The notes: generated from the letters alone by a model not told the origin. Shown: positions 8,129 through 16,965, numbered from the stretch's first letter. The stretch is 64,000 bases of DNA from Bacillota bacterium (GCA_023453025.1 JAEXUD010000040.1:116630-180629); one strand, 5' to 3'. Numbers and translations: made by a program.

Positions 8129-9427
8129 CTATATTACAATAACTCCTATAATCAGTGATACTATGAGCATTACCATAGTAATCAAAAATGCCAGCGGAAT
8201 AGTTTTTTTCTGATGCTCACCCAAATCCACACCTGCCAATCCTACCAGCAGGAATGTAGCTGCTGTCAATGGACTAACAGGGAATCCTGTGGTCATCTGG
8301 CCGAGTATTGCCGCTCTGCCTACCATCACAGGATCTATGCCGAATTGACCTGCAGCACTTGACAACACAGGCATAACACCAAAATAGAATGAATCCGGAT
8401 CAAATAATAAGCTTAACGGCATTGATAATACTCCTGTAATCACAGGTATAAATTTGCCTAATGCTACAGGAATCAGATTTACTATCACTTCAGACATGGC
8501 GCTTATCATTCCCGTTCCTTTCATTATTCCGGTAAATGCGCCGGCTGCAAACAATACACTTGCCATCATCAACGCTTCTTTTGCATGATCGTCAACTCTT
8601 TTACGCTGTTCTTTGACATCGGGATAATTAACAAACAAGCCTATACAAAATGCAAGCATAAATACCACCTGAGGAGGAAGCTTACTTGAAATCATTGTGG
8701 CAATGGCTGCAATGATAAGTATTACATTGAAAATAAAAAGCTTAGGTCTTTTCAAGCTTAATTTTTTTTCATCGGTTTGCTGATCTTCCGTTTCAGCATT
8801 AGCCAAAGCAATATTTCCTATTCTTGATTTTTCCATTTTCCCTAGGAATCCGGCAATTACAAGTACTGTTATCAAACCGCAAACAACGGGTATGAGCAAA
8901 GGATTAAACAGCTCCGTAACAGGAACATTCAATGACGTAGCTGCTCTGAGCGTAGGTCCTCCCCATGGCACTATATTCATTGTTCCTGCTGCAAGAGCCA
9001 CAACCGTAGCCAGTGTTACTCTGCTCATTCCCAGCGCGTCATACAAAGGAAGCACTGCCGGTATGGTTATCAAAAATGTAACTGCCCCTGACCCGTCAAG
9101 GTGGACTATCATAGCTAATAATGCTGTTCCTATTGTAATTTTAACAGGATCTTTTCCTACAACCTTAATTATACTGTTTATGATAGGGTCAAAAGTCCCC
9201 GCATCACTTAATATACCAAAAAACAATATTGCAAAAATAAACATTACTCCTGTCGGTGCTATGGACTTTATACCATCTGTTATAAAATTGCCAACCTCAA
9301 AGCCAAATCCTCCAAGCAAGGCCATAATTGTCGGCACCAAAATTAATGCTACTGTTGGAGCAAGTTTTTTTGTCATAACTAAAGCAAGTAATAATACAAC
9401 TGATAAAAAACCTAAAATTGCTAACAT
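8129..9427 (-). CDS. CitMHS-family carboxylate:cation symporter
   Basis: This 432-residue integral membrane protein has about 11-12 hydrophobic segments and no signal peptide. HLDGSGAVTFLITIPAV (about 109-125) and the mirrored LFDPDSFYFGVMPV (about 343-356) are the paired re-entrant motifs of the CitMHS family, which carries citrate complexed with Mg2+ or Ca2+ together with protons. A charged cytoplasmic loop lies near 195-225. An AGGAGG-like GGAGG is six bases before the ATG. A sigma-54 promoter starts 40 bases upstream, so expression should depend on the activator encoded just beyond. Citrate is the family reference substrate; the partner AtuA genes suggest another carboxylate is possible. 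Confidence 0.85.
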   Translation of the reverse strand: MLAILGFLSVVLLLALVMTKKLAPTVALILVPTIMALLGGFGFEVGNFITDGIKSIAPTGVMFIFAILFFGILSDAGTFDPIINSIIKVVGKDPVKITIGTALLAMIVHLDGSGAVTFLITIPAVLPLYDALGMSRVTLATVVALAAGTMNIVPWGGPTLRAATSLNVPVTELFNPLLIPVVCGLITVLVIAGFLGKMEKSRIGNIALANAETEDQQTDEKKLSLKRPKLFIFNVILIIAAIATMISSKLPPQVVFMLAFCIGLFVNYPDVKEQRKRVDDHAKEALMMASVLFAAGAFTGIMKGTGMISAMSEVIVNLIPVALGKFIPVITGVLSMPLSLLFDPDSFYFGVMPVLSSAAGQFGIDPVMVGRAAILGQMTTGFPVSPLTAATFLLVGLAGVDLGEHQKKTIPLAFLITMVMLIVSLIIGVIVI

Positions 9428-9467
9428 TTTGTTTCCTCCATTTTTTATTTTTTACATATAATAAATA

Positions 9468-9483
9468 AGCAAAAATTATGCCA
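9468..9483 (-). promoter_or_regulatory. sigma-54 (RpoN) promoter of the CitMHS gene
   Basis: On the minus strand TGGCAT-AATTT-TTGCT fits the -24/-12 consensus TGGCAC-N5-TTGCW with one mismatch. It lies 40 bases before the transporter start codon. The surrounding 358-base gap 9428-9785 holds this promoter and the upstream activator sites; no gene is visible in it. Confidence 0.88.
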
Positions 9484-9523
9484 ACATTTATCTGTTGATT
9501 TTTCAATGCAATTACATATCTAT

Positions 9524-9636
9524 TTCTAAAATTATAGAAATAATAATTGATTGTTTTTTTAATTATCAGCTCGGATATAAAGATGTATCACTTCTAAAAT
9601 TTTAGAATCTTTTTCTGTTATTCTAAAATTTTAGAA
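9524..9636. promoter_or_regulatory. Three palindromic upstream activator sites
   Basis: TTCTAAAATTTTAGAA occurs as two perfect 16-bp palindromes at 9592-9607 and 9621-9636. A third copy with one changed base is at 9524-9539. They lie about 40-150 bases upstream of the sigma-54 promoter and downstream of the activator gene, the expected place for its binding sites. Confidence 0.8.
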
Positions 9637-9785
9637 AGCATAGCATCCAGCATCGGCATATTATTATAAAAAATGAAGTTTTTATTTTTAATAAAATTAA
9701 AACGACAATTCAATAACATAACATTGAAATATCGCTTTTAATTAATTGACTATTAAATAAGCTTTTTAGTTTTACTGAATTTTAA

Positions 9786-11123
9786 TTATTTTAATTTGTT
9801 ATACAAGCTTGCCAAGGAAATACCCAATGCCTTAGCTGCCTTCTTTTTCCCGTTTATATCATTTCCGTATATTCTTATAGCCTTGTAAATTTCATTTTTC
9901 TCTGTTTCTTTGACTGTATTTATTAATTTAGAAACTGAGGCAGCAGTATTACTTGCAGATTGTTGTATTCTTTTTGGTAAATGCTCTGTTTTGACGATAT
10001 TTTCTTCCATCATATTTACGGAAAATTCAATAGCATTTTTCAGTTCTCTTATGTTCCCCGGCCAATCATAGTTAAACAGCACAGTTTCAGCGTCTTTACT
10101 GATAACAATATCTTTTTTTATTTCATTTTTATGTACTCTCAAAAAATGATTGGAAAGAGGCAATATATCTCCTCTTCTATTTCTCAACGGCGGTATAGTT
10201 ATAGGAAACACGGATATTCTGTAAAACAAGTCTTGTCTGAACTTGCCTTCGTTAACCATACTCTCCAGATTTTTATTGGTAGCAGCTATAACTCTTACAT
10301 TAATATTGGTTTCTTTTACACTTCCAACTCTCCGTATAGTTCCTTCCTGCAACGTTCTTAAAAGCTTGGCCTGCACTTCAAAATCCATCTCAGATATTTC
10401 ATCCAAAAATATTGTTCCCTTGCTTGCAGCTTCAAACAATCCCATTTTTCCGTCTTTTTTAGCACCGGTAAAAGCACCCTCTTCATATCCGAATAATTCA
10501 CTTTCAAGCAAATAACCCTGGAATGAAGCACAGTTCACAGCTATAAATGGGCCATCACTAAGAAGAGATTCATTATGGATGGCATTTGCATATAACTCCT
10601 TGCCAGTTCCACTTTCTCCGTAAATTAAGACTGTTGTACTTTTCTTTGCTATTTTTTTAATTGTATGTTTTATTTCGTGAGAATTCACATCCTCAATGAT
10701 TATATCATTTAATGTATATTTAGCTTTTTGAATAGCGTTTATCCTGTTTTCTAAAGTTTTAACCTTTTTTACATATCTGTCTATATCCTGATATAAATTA
10801 TATACATCATCAAAAGTGCTTACAACGGATATGGCACCGATAAGCTGCCCCTCCTCTATTACCGGAGACATATTCACTGTATATTTAACACCATATTCTT
10901 CACGCAGAGCTCCGACTATAGGCTTTTTGTTGATTAAAACATTGTGAAGCCTCGACCCCGGTCTAACACTTCTTAAACGTTTTCCGACAATGTCTTCATA
11001 ATTTACCTTTGTTATTCTTGTATATGCAGAGTTCACATATTTTACGATTTCATTTAAATCTATAATCAATATTCCGTCATAAAGAGAATCAAAAAAAGTC
11101 TTAACCCAACTGTTAATTTCCAT
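9786..11123 (-). CDS. sigma-54-dependent transcriptional activator (PAS-AAA+-Fis)
   Basis: This is a 445-residue enhancer-binding protein that hydrolyses ATP to open sigma-54 promoters. Residues 5-105 form a PAS-type sensor. The AAA+ core has Walker A GESGTGKE at 169-176, the sigma-54 contact loop GAFTGA at 216-221 and Walker B GTIFLDE at 236-242. A Fis-type helix-turn-helix, KKAAKALGISLASLYNK, closes the protein. There is no receiver domain, so the signal is probably a small ligand in the PAS domain. It is transcribed towards the CitMHS-AtuA genes, with three 16-bp palindromes and a -24/-12 promoter between; it is almost certainly their dedicated activator. Confidence 0.93.
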   Translation of the reverse strand: MEINSWVKTFFDSLYDGILIIDLNEIVKYVNSAYTRITKVNYEDIVGKRLRSVRPGSRLHNVLINKKPIVGALREEYGVKYTVNMSPVIEEGQLIGAISVVSTFDDVYNLYQDIDRYVKKVKTLENRINAIQKAKYTLNDIIIEDVNSHEIKHTIKKIAKKSTTVLIYGESGTGKELYANAIHNESLLSDGPFIAVNCASFQGYLLESELFGYEEGAFTGAKKDGKMGLFEAASKGTIFLDEISEMDFEVQAKLLRTLQEGTIRRVGSVKETNINVRVIAATNKNLESMVNEGKFRQDLFYRISVFPITIPPLRNRRGDILPLSNHFLRVHKNEIKKDIVISKDAETVLFNYDWPGNIRELKNAIEFSVNMMEENIVKTEHLPKRIQQSASNTAASVSKLINTVKETEKNEIYKAIRIYGNDINGKKKAAKALGISLASLYNKLK

Positions 11124-11155
11124 AAATCCACCTTAAATCCATTTTCTTTTATATA

Positions 11156-11184
11156 ATTATAATATATAGATATTTTTTTATCAA
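11156..11184 (-). promoter_or_regulatory. sigma-A promoter of the activator gene
   Basis: TTGATA (11179-11184) and TATAAT (11156-11161) with a 17-base spacer on the minus strand, about 30 bases before the activator start codon. Confidence 0.7.
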
Positions 11185-11252
11185 CTTCAATTAACAAATA
11201 CATATATAAAAAAGTGTGAAAATTAATGATGATTTTTATATTTCATACGAAA

Positions 11253-11291
11253 AAAGGGTATTGCACCAATTTCTCAGCGCAACAGCCCTTT
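11253..11291 (-). terminator. Terminator after rsgI
   Basis: Long imperfect stem bounded by AAAGGG / CCCTTT, with GC-rich inner pairs. It is followed on the minus strand by a T run and lies just beyond the rsgI stop codon. Confidence 0.7.
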
Positions 11292-11294
11292 AAA

Positions 11295-12389
11295 TTATTT
11301 TTTCGGATTCCTATTACCGGACGGCTTTCCGGATTCTTGTGTTCTGTCTGCTTCTTCTTTATACTTCTCTTCATTTTTAACATTGTTTTTTTGTGACTTC
11401 TTTGCTTGTCTTTCAGTCCCGTTACATTCTTCTATCTCTCCCATTATTGATTTAACAGGTTGTTTAAGCCAAAAATCAATTTCATCCTTACCAAATTTGT
11501 CTCCGGTTTTTTCTGCACATTCTTGAAGTTTTTTAACCAAGTTATATTTACCTGGTGTTACATCAAGTTCCTTTGCTTCTTTGACATCATCTTGGCTTAC
11601 TTCAATTACTTCAACAGAAAATTTACTTTTTGCTGCTTTGTCAGCTCGCCTTGCAGTTTCCTTGGTTTGCTTTGCTTCTTCTTGCGATCCTTGTTTTGTT
11701 TCATTAGTTTCATTAGTTTCTTTAGCATCTTTTGATTTTACATCTGTTTCTTCTTTTTCAGGCGATTCTTCTGAACTTTTTGCATCTTCTGTATTTTTTG
11801 TTTCTTTTTCTTCTTTCTTTTCTTCTTCTTTTTCTTCTTTGTTGTCTTGTTTTATATCACTATCATTTCCAGTATCAAATTCTATTTCTTCTTCAACCAT
11901 AGTTCTTAACGAAGCTGCAAGTTCATCTGTTTTTTCCTGGTTTTTGCTTGATGTCGCAATAACTACTCCACCTTCTTTTCCTTCCAGGATATAGCCTTGA
12001 TCCTTCAATTCAACCAAGACATTTTTTACAGCTTCTTTGATTTCTTTATTTTTAAGCTCAGCAATGTTTATTTTCTCTACGATTTTTTCTCCATCATTAT
12101 TGACCGCTCTGGCTTCCAACACACGGTCAAACCTATTGATTGAAAATTCAAAGGATGGGTTGATATCAAGGCTTACATAGGAATATGGCGTGAGATATGC
12201 CCAAGCAGGTGTTGCAAGCAACATCAAAGCTGCAGCCGCAGAAACTGCCAGTTTAATATATTTATTATTATCTTTTAATTTTATTTCCTGTCCTATAAAA
12301 TAGTTTTTATTCCTTATTTTTGATACTCTGCCATCTTCGGATAACATTGCCGCAACATTGTCTTTAATTTCTACTATTACTGCTTTCAT
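11295..12389 (-). CDS. rsgI: Anti-sigma-I factor RsgI-like protein
   Basis: This 364-residue single-pass membrane protein sequesters the sigma-I factor. Residues 1-42 form the cytoplasmic RsgI N-terminal domain, and a membrane helix follows at about 45-65. The conserved periplasm-side segment SLDINPSFEFSINRFDRV (about 73-90) contains the Asn-Pro bond (77-78) where RsgI proteins self-cleave. From about residue 170 the protein becomes a very acidic Glu/Lys/Thr repeat, then a basic tail. No carbohydrate-binding or other sensor module is visible, unlike the cellulosome RsgI proteins. The gene overlaps sigI by four bases, so the two are translationally coupled. Confidence 0.88.
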   Translation of the reverse strand: MKAVIVEIKDNVAAMLSEDGRVSKIRNKNYFIGQEIKLKDNNKYIKLAVSAAAALMLLATPAWAYLTPYSYVSLDINPSFEFSINRFDRVLEARAVNNDGEKIVEKINIAELKNKEIKEAVKNVLVELKDQGYILEGKEGGVVIATSSKNQEKTDELAASLRTMVEEEIEFDTGNDSDIKQDNKEEKEEEKKEEKETKNTEDAKSSEESPEKEETDVKSKDAKETNETNETKQGSQEEAKQTKETARRADKAAKSKFSVEVIEVSQDDVKEAKELDVTPGKYNLVKKLQECAEKTGDKFGKDEIDFWLKQPVKSIMGEIEECNGTERQAKKSQKNNVKNEEKYKEEADRTQESGKPSGNRNPKK

Positions 12390-13102
12390 TTCACTAACTC
12401 CTCACGAATATATCCCATATAGCCAGCAAGATTGGGATAATCGCCATCCATTATCTCTACGGCTGCTACTATATATTTTCGATGACGTTCTAATAATTTA
12501 CGGGGCACTTTTGTGTTTTTTTCAATTAAATTTAAAGGTAGCTGCCTTTTTACTTTCATTTCGCTTATCAATATAGGATTTTTTATCATAAATGCTACTA
12601 CCTTGGCACATGATTTTTTAGTTTTACCTGCCTTAGGAGAGCAATCCGCCAAATCTATAAAAGTAAAACCATAATCAGAAAAAACTTCATTTATGAGATA
12701 TATCTCCATCTTTAGAGAGTTGCCCTCTTCCGCTGAAACCTTTTTGGCTATTTCAGACTGCAGTGAATAGTCTTCCTCTTCCTCAGTTTCCGAATCAAAA
12801 AGTGATGGCTTGACCAATATTTCAGGTGCATATCTTGACTTGCTTCTTATGTAATCAATAATTCTTCGTCTTATTACCAATTCGGCAAAATTCAAGAAGC
12901 TTCCTTTTCCTGAAGAATAACTTCTTACCGCTTCTGTAAATGCCGCCAAAGCAACCGACCATTCATCATCGCTTTTGGAAATGTAGCTGCGAGCTGCTGC
13001 GGATGCACATTTCAGTATAAAATTTTCATATTTAATTATAAGTTCATTCATTATATTTTCATTGTTTTTGGCACTTACTGCCAGTGTATCTATCTCGCCC
13101 AC
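12386..13102 (-). CDS. sigI: RNA polymerase sigma factor SigI
   Basis: This 238-residue alternative sigma factor of the SigI family is linked in relatives to heat, envelope stress or polysaccharide response. Region 2 is recognisable in DDEWSVALAAFTEAVRSY and FLNFAELVIRRRIIDYIRS (about 45-88). The C-terminal DNA-binding part contains LIEKNTKVPRKLLERHRKYI (about 197-216), typical of SigI rather than ordinary ECF sigma factors. Translation starts at GTG 13102 with GAGGTGG upstream. RsgI follows with a four-base overlap, and a consensus-like sigma-A promoter precedes it. The target promoters cannot be inferred from this window. Confidence 0.9.
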   Translation of the reverse strand: MGEIDTLAVSAKNNENIMNELIIKYENFILKCASAAARSYISKSDDEWSVALAAFTEAVRSYSSGKGSFLNFAELVIRRRIIDYIRSKSRYAPEILVKPSLFDSETEEEEDYSLQSEIAKKVSAEEGNSLKMEIYLINEVFSDYGFTFIDLADCSPKAGKTKKSCAKVVAFMIKNPILISEMKVKRQLPLNLIEKNTKVPRKLLERHRKYIVAAVEIMDGDYPNLAGYMGYIREELVK

Positions 13103-13131
13103 ATGTCCACCTCTTAGTACAATTACTTCAT

Positions 13132-13160
13132 ATTATAACATTTTATTTTTTTTAATACAA
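13132..13160 (-). promoter_or_regulatory. sigma-A promoter of sigI-rsgI
   Basis: TTGTAT (13155-13160) and TATAAT (13132-13137) with a 17-base spacer on the minus strand, about 30 bases before the sigI start. Confidence 0.65.
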
Positions 13161-13236
13161 TACAGTTATATTTCCAATTTTCGCATAAGGTTTTTTATAC
13201 TGATGATAAAATTAATATTTTTTTCAAATGAATATA

Positions 13237-13264
13237 TTGATAAAGCACTCACTTATGTTATAAT
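13237..13264 (+). promoter_or_regulatory. Promoter of tRNA-Ala
   Basis: TTGATA (13237-13242) and TATAAT (13259-13264) with a 16-base spacer, 33 bases before the tRNA. Confidence 0.65.
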
Positions 13265-13297
13265 AAATATGCTATTTATTAACGACATCATGATTGT

Positions 13298-13373
13298 GGG
13301 GGCGTAGCTCAGCTGGGAGAGCGTCTGAATGGCATTCAGAAGGTCAACGGTTCGATCCCGTCCGTCTCCACCA
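13298..13373 (+). tRNA. tRNA-Ala (anticodon GGC)
   Basis: The cloverleaf folds with a 7-bp acceptor stem that has two G-U pairs. The D-stem begins GCTC, the anticodon stem is TCTGA/TCAGA, and the 7-base loop places GGC at positions 34-36. The TTCGATC T-loop is present and CCA is encoded at 13371-13373. The outermost T-stem pair is an A-C mismatch. Confidence 0.95.
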
Positions 13374-13378
13374 AAGCC

Positions 13379-13412
13379 AAAATCACAGAGACCAAAACCC
13401 TCTGTGATTTTT
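13379..13412 (+). terminator. Terminator after tRNA-Ala
   Basis: Stem AAAATCACAGAG / CTCTGTGATTTT with a 9-base loop and following T residues, six bases after the tRNA. Confidence 0.85.
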
Positions 13413-13504
13413 CATACCCTAAATAAGCGAAGCGGATAACATTAAGATTTATATAAGCTTTCAGGCAGCGAATAACGCTGCCTTCATATTGCTGAAACAA
13501 AAAA

Positions 13505-13529
13505 TAGAATTTGCATTTCACAAATTCTA
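13505..13529 (-). terminator. Terminator after coaX
   Basis: Stem TAGAATTTG / CAAATTCTA, followed on the minus strand by TTTTTTG. It lies 27 bases beyond the coaX stop. Confidence 0.75.
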
Positions 13530-13555
13530 TCAACTGATTCTTAATTATTAATTTT

Positions 13556-14326
13556 CTATTTATAGTTTTTGTCGTGAATTATTTTCAATCCTTTGAATAA
13601 GAGCTCAGGGTCATATACGTCGATCATGGATGTTTCATCATATATAATTCGTCCCAAGCCTCCTGTTGCTACGACTTTCATATTTTCAATATTCATTTCT
13701 TCTTTGATTTTTTTAATTATATATTCGACCTGTCCGATATATCCATAGACCAGTCCTGCCTGTATGCTGGTAACAGTATTCTTGGCAAGTATTGAATCAG
13801 GTTTTTTAATTTCCACGCTTGGCAGCTGGGCAGTTCTCTGCCACAATGCCTCTGCTGTTATCTGAATTCCTGGAGATGTTATCCCGTACTTAAATTCACC
13901 CTTTTCACTTACAACATCATAGGTTGTTGCTGTACCAAAATCTATCACAATTAATGGTCCCCCAAACATATGATATGCGGCAACAAGGCCTACAATTCTG
14001 TCAGCACCTACCTCGCGAGGATTGTCAGTGGATATTGTTATACCAGTCTTTATTCCAGGTCCCACTATAATAGGCTCAATATTAAAATATTTTCTCAAAG
14101 CATTTTCAAACGAATGCATTACATTTGGAACAACTGATGAAACAATAGCACTTTTAATTTCATTTTTATCTATGCTGCTTAACTCTATTAAATTTAAAAT
14201 GAAAATTCCATATTCATCTGATGTCTTCTCGCTTCTTGTTACCATTCTCCAGCTTCCGACAAGTTTATCGTCATCATAAACACCTATGACAATATTGGAA
14301 TTGCCTATGTCAACCGCTAATATCAT
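13556..14326 (-). CDS. coaX: Type III pantothenate kinase
   Basis: This 256-residue cytoplasmic enzyme phosphorylates pantothenate to 4'-phosphopantothenate, the first step of coenzyme A synthesis. The ASKHA-fold phosphate-binding start MILAVDIGNSNIVIGVYD is typical of CoaX. GADRIVGLVAAYHMFGGP (about 101-118) carries the conserved G-A-D-R motif. VIDFGTATTYDVV (about 121-133) is the second phosphate loop, and VATGGLG closes the active site near 220. An AGGAGG precedes the ATG. The gene starts eight bases after an ECF transporter S component that is probably the pantothenate importer, giving a salvage operon. Confidence 0.95.
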   Translation of the reverse strand: MILAVDIGNSNIVIGVYDDDKLVGSWRMVTRSEKTSDEYGIFILNLIELSSIDKNEIKSAIVSSVVPNVMHSFENALRKYFNIEPIIVGPGIKTGITISTDNPREVGADRIVGLVAAYHMFGGPLIVIDFGTATTYDVVSEKGEFKYGITSPGIQITAEALWQRTAQLPSVEIKKPDSILAKNTVTSIQAGLVYGYIGQVEYIIKKIKEEMNIENMKVVATGGLGRIIYDETSMIDVYDPELLFKGLKIIHDKNYK

Positions 14327-14334
14327 ATGACCTC

Positions 14335-14916
14335 CTACCTGTTAATTCTATCGTATACATTAACAACTGCTGCAGTGCCTATTCCGGCCGCTGAGCTTTC
14401 TATTAATGCACTTGTTGAAATAATGAATATTGCAAATGCTGAAAATGTAGTTCCGATTCCAAACTCAGTACTCATTTTTACAATTTCTTCATTGTAAACA
14501 ACATAGAGCATCAAAATAACAAGAGCTGTGTTTGTAAGTGCTCCGGATACTCCTGCAATCAACAGGGATACTGATTTTGATTTAATTAATTTAATAAACA
14601 ACTTAAAGACATAGTATGGAACTACTCCGATAAATATCCTTGGCAAAATTGCAACCAAGGGATTTAAAAAAAGATAATCTAATGGTGATGCAGGAGCCAC
14701 CAAGGCTCTTACCAATGTTGCGGACCCTGCGAGAAAGCCCATCAATGCTCCCGATTTAGGCCCGTGGATGATGCTTGTTATTATTGTGGGCAGAAAAATC
14801 AAAAGGGCCATGGATGCAGATGTTGTTGGAATTGCTGTCATAGCAACAAAGACAATAGTGAGTGCCAGCATAACTCCTAAAAAGGTGAGTTTGCTTGTTT
14901 TAGTATTTCTGTTCAT
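14335..14916 (-). CDS. ECF transporter S component, probably pantothenate-specific
   Basis: This 193-residue membrane protein has five to six hydrophobic segments and no ATPase. It would bind one vitamin and share the ECF energising module encoded elsewhere. The N-terminal KTSKLTFLGVMLALTIVFV is the usual first helix of S components. HGPKSGALMGFLAGSATLVRAL (about 66-87) resembles the PanT/FmnP group. The start was placed at ATG 14916 because it has AGGAGG at the right distance; an upstream in-frame ATG has none. Close coupling to coaX makes pantothenate the most likely cargo. Confidence 0.75.
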   Translation of the reverse strand: MNRNTKTSKLTFLGVMLALTIVFVAMTAIPTTSASMALLIFLPTIITSIIHGPKSGALMGFLAGSATLVRALVAPASPLDYLFLNPLVAILPRIFIGVVPYYVFKLFIKLIKSKSVSLLIAGVSGALTNTALVILMLYVVYNEEIVKMSTEFGIGTTFSAFAIFIISTSALIESSAAGIGTAAVVNVYDRINR

Positions 14917-15004
14917 TTTATCCTCCTGTTCTCGTTCTGCAATGCAGATACAAGACAAATTTCAAAATATTATATCACATTTTTTATAATATGCAAATAC
15001 TAAA

Positions 15005-15535
15005 TTAATCCTTGCTCAATTCATCTATTGGTTTTGTTGTGACATTTCTTCTGTCCAAATCTAATAGTTTAATTGCTTTTTCCAGATCTTCTTCTGATGA
15101 CATTTCTATTTCAAGATAAGGCTTTGAATAAGTGCTCTCATCCCATGTATCAATTTCAAATGTGATGTTTTCATAAACATAAGACCTTCTGTGCTTGTAC
15201 CCCGGTCTTTTTTGTTTGTATCCCAATAGCTCTAATATCTTAGCGGTGTTTTCCCTGTCAGAAATTTCAGTTTCAGTTTCTTCATTAACTCTTAAGGTAT
15301 TTCTTTTTAAACTTCTTTTAAATGTCAATGTATTTTTTGTTTCCCCATTCAGAAGATTTTTGGTCACCCTGATTCTTAAATATCCATTATACGTCTTTTT
15401 AAGAAATCCATCTTCTGTTTCAAACCTGTAGTTTATTTGGTTTTCATCCTTAATGAGCTTTGCACCTATATTAATAAGCTTTCTTTCGATTTCGTCTTTA
15501 TCAATATTAAGGACTTTAACTTCCCTTTCCTTCAT
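15005..15535 (-). CDS. CYTH-domain protein (class IV adenylate cyclase / thiamine-triphosphatase-like)
   Basis: This 176-residue soluble protein begins MKEREVKVLNIDKDEIERKL, containing the E-x-E-x-K-like signature of the CYTH triphosphate-tunnel fold. Alternating charged strands such as NYRFETEDGFLKKTYNGYLRIRV and TLTFKRSLKR supply the tunnel residues. Family members hydrolyse triphosphates or, in some cases, make cyclic AMP. The exact reaction cannot be read here. The start at 15535 has GGAGG five bases upstream; a longer form would add four residues. Confidence 0.8.
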   Translation of the reverse strand: MKEREVKVLNIDKDEIERKLINIGAKLIKDENQINYRFETEDGFLKKTYNGYLRIRVTKNLLNGETKNTLTFKRSLKRNTLRVNEETETEISDRENTAKILELLGYKQKRPGYKHRRSYVYENITFEIDTWDESTYSKPYLEIEMSSEEDLEKAIKLLDLDRRNVTTKPIDELSKD

Positions 15536-15664
15536 ATATTCCTCCAAGGTTGCATTTTAAATATTATATCACACTTTTAATAAATTCACATAATAATTAC
15601 AAAAAATTGTTAATATAATTAATTTATATGATATAATTATTTATATATTTTTAGAGGTGATACG

Positions 15665-16441
15665 GTGGAAATTAACATTAGCGCTCTGTTAAAGGTAATC
15701 CGGCTGTCTGCTCAGATAATACTTGAAAATGGCGGAGAAACCTACAGAGCAGAAGAAACTATAAAATTCATATGTAAGTCGTATGATATCAAAGAAGTGG
15801 AATCAATCGCCACGCCTACGGGATTTTACCTGACAGTATCAATAAACGGCGAGGATAATAACACAATAGTAAAAAGAATTCGTAACAGAACAATTAACCT
15901 TCAAAAAATTAATGAGGTAAACAACATATCCAGACAGATATCATCCAATTCAATTACATTGGCTGAAGCATTGATTAAATTAGAAGGTATAAAAATCGAC
16001 AGAGCCGTTCAATATAAATATTCTTTATTTTACAGCGGAATTTCATCTGCCTTCTTTACTTTGCTGTTTGGCGGCGGTCTGTTTGAATTTGCGGTGGCGC
16101 TTTTTACAGGATTAATGGTTTCCCTTATAGCCAAAAACCTTGCGGAGCTGCATTCATATCAGTTTTTTTCAAGTATAATATCCAGTGCATTTATAGCCTT
16201 TATTGCAGTTGTTACAACCACCTTATCAGGTATGGGAAATTACAACTATATCATAGTCGGCGGTATAATGCCCTTGCTTCCCGGTCTGGCTATGACTAAC
16301 GCAATACGAGACACAATAAGAGGAGATCTTATCTCCGGAATTGCAAGAGCGACAGAAGCCCTTCTTGTGGCATCTTCTCTGGCAGCAGGAGCAGGAACTG
16401 TTATTTATACTGCATATTCATTAGGAATTTTAGGAATGTAG
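15665..16441 (+). CDS. Threonine/serine exporter ThrE, large subunit
   Basis: This 258-residue protein corresponds to the N-terminal half of ThrE (DUF1212). A cytoplasmic domain is followed by five hydrophobic segments. The family motif ILENGGETYRAEETI is at about residues 19-33, and VGGIMPLLPGLAMTNAIRD at about 200-218 is the hallmark loop. It starts at GTG 15665 behind AGAGGTGA. The second half of ThrE is a separate gene eight bases downstream, the common split form in Firmicutes. It would export threonine or related amino acids, useful in a cell that ferments amino acids. Confidence 0.85.
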   Translation: MEINISALLKVIRLSAQIILENGGETYRAEETIKFICKSYDIKEVESIATPTGFYLTVSINGEDNNTIVKRIRNRTINLQKINEVNNISRQISSNSITLAEALIKLEGIKIDRAVQYKYSLFYSGISSAFFTLLFGGGLFEFAVALFTGLMVSLIAKNLAELHSYQFFSSIISSAFIAFIAVVTTTLSGMGNYNYIIVGGIMPLLPGLAMTNAIRDTIRGDLISGIARATEALLVASSLAAGAGTVIYTAYSLGILGM

Positions 16442-16449
16442 GAGGACCC

Positions 16450-16884
16450 ATGAAATATATTTTAGAAATGCTTTATTGTTTTATAGCAACCTTCTTTTTT
16501 GCAATGATAATGAATGCTCCTAAAAAAACCTTGATTCTTTCTGCGGTCAATGCATCATTAGGATACCTTATCTATGAACTTTTTATAATCAAAGGAAACC
16601 CTATGCTGGGATTTTTTTTAGGAACAACATGTGTGGCTACATTTGGAGAAATATTTGCAAGAAAATTAAAAATGCCTGCCACAATATTTATTTTTCCTGG
16701 AGTTATTCCCATAGTACCCGGACTGGGTCTTTATGAGACCATACTGGCATTTGTTCAGAACGATATTTCCTCTGCTCTCGAAACAGGCGTCAAAACTATT
16801 TTAAATATAGGATGTATGGCAATCGCAATGGCTTTGGTCAGCCTGTTAGCTTTTAAAATTAAAATGGCAAAGGTAAATCAGTAA
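16450..16884 (+). CDS. Threonine/serine exporter ThrE, small subunit
   Basis: This 144-residue membrane protein is of the ThrE_2 (DUF3815) family, the C-terminal half of ThrE. It has about four or five helices. FIFPGVIPIVPGLGLYETI (about 78-96) mirrors the signature loop of the large subunit. AGGAGG precedes the ATG, eight bases after the large-subunit stop. The pair must be expressed together to form the exporter. Confidence 0.85.
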   Translation: MKYILEMLYCFIATFFFAMIMNAPKKTLILSAVNASLGYLIYELFIIKGNPMLGFFLGTTCVATFGEIFARKLKMPATIFIFPGVIPIVPGLGLYETILAFVQNDISSALETGVKTILNIGCMAIAMALVSLLAFKIKMAKVNQ

Positions 16885-16965
16885 AATTTATTAATAAAAT
16901 ATGTTTTAAATCATATAGTATTGGGTATAGATTAATTATTGAATTATATAACTTAGGAGGATAAT

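Noticed and set aside
9592..9636. Palindromes read as a terminator for the activator gene
   Set aside because: Repeated identical palindromes at this distance upstream of a sigma-54 box fit activator sites better, and no T run follows.
13336..13533. A 65-codon minus-strand frame through tRNA-Ala
   Set aside because: It overlaps the tRNA and two terminators and has no ribosome site.
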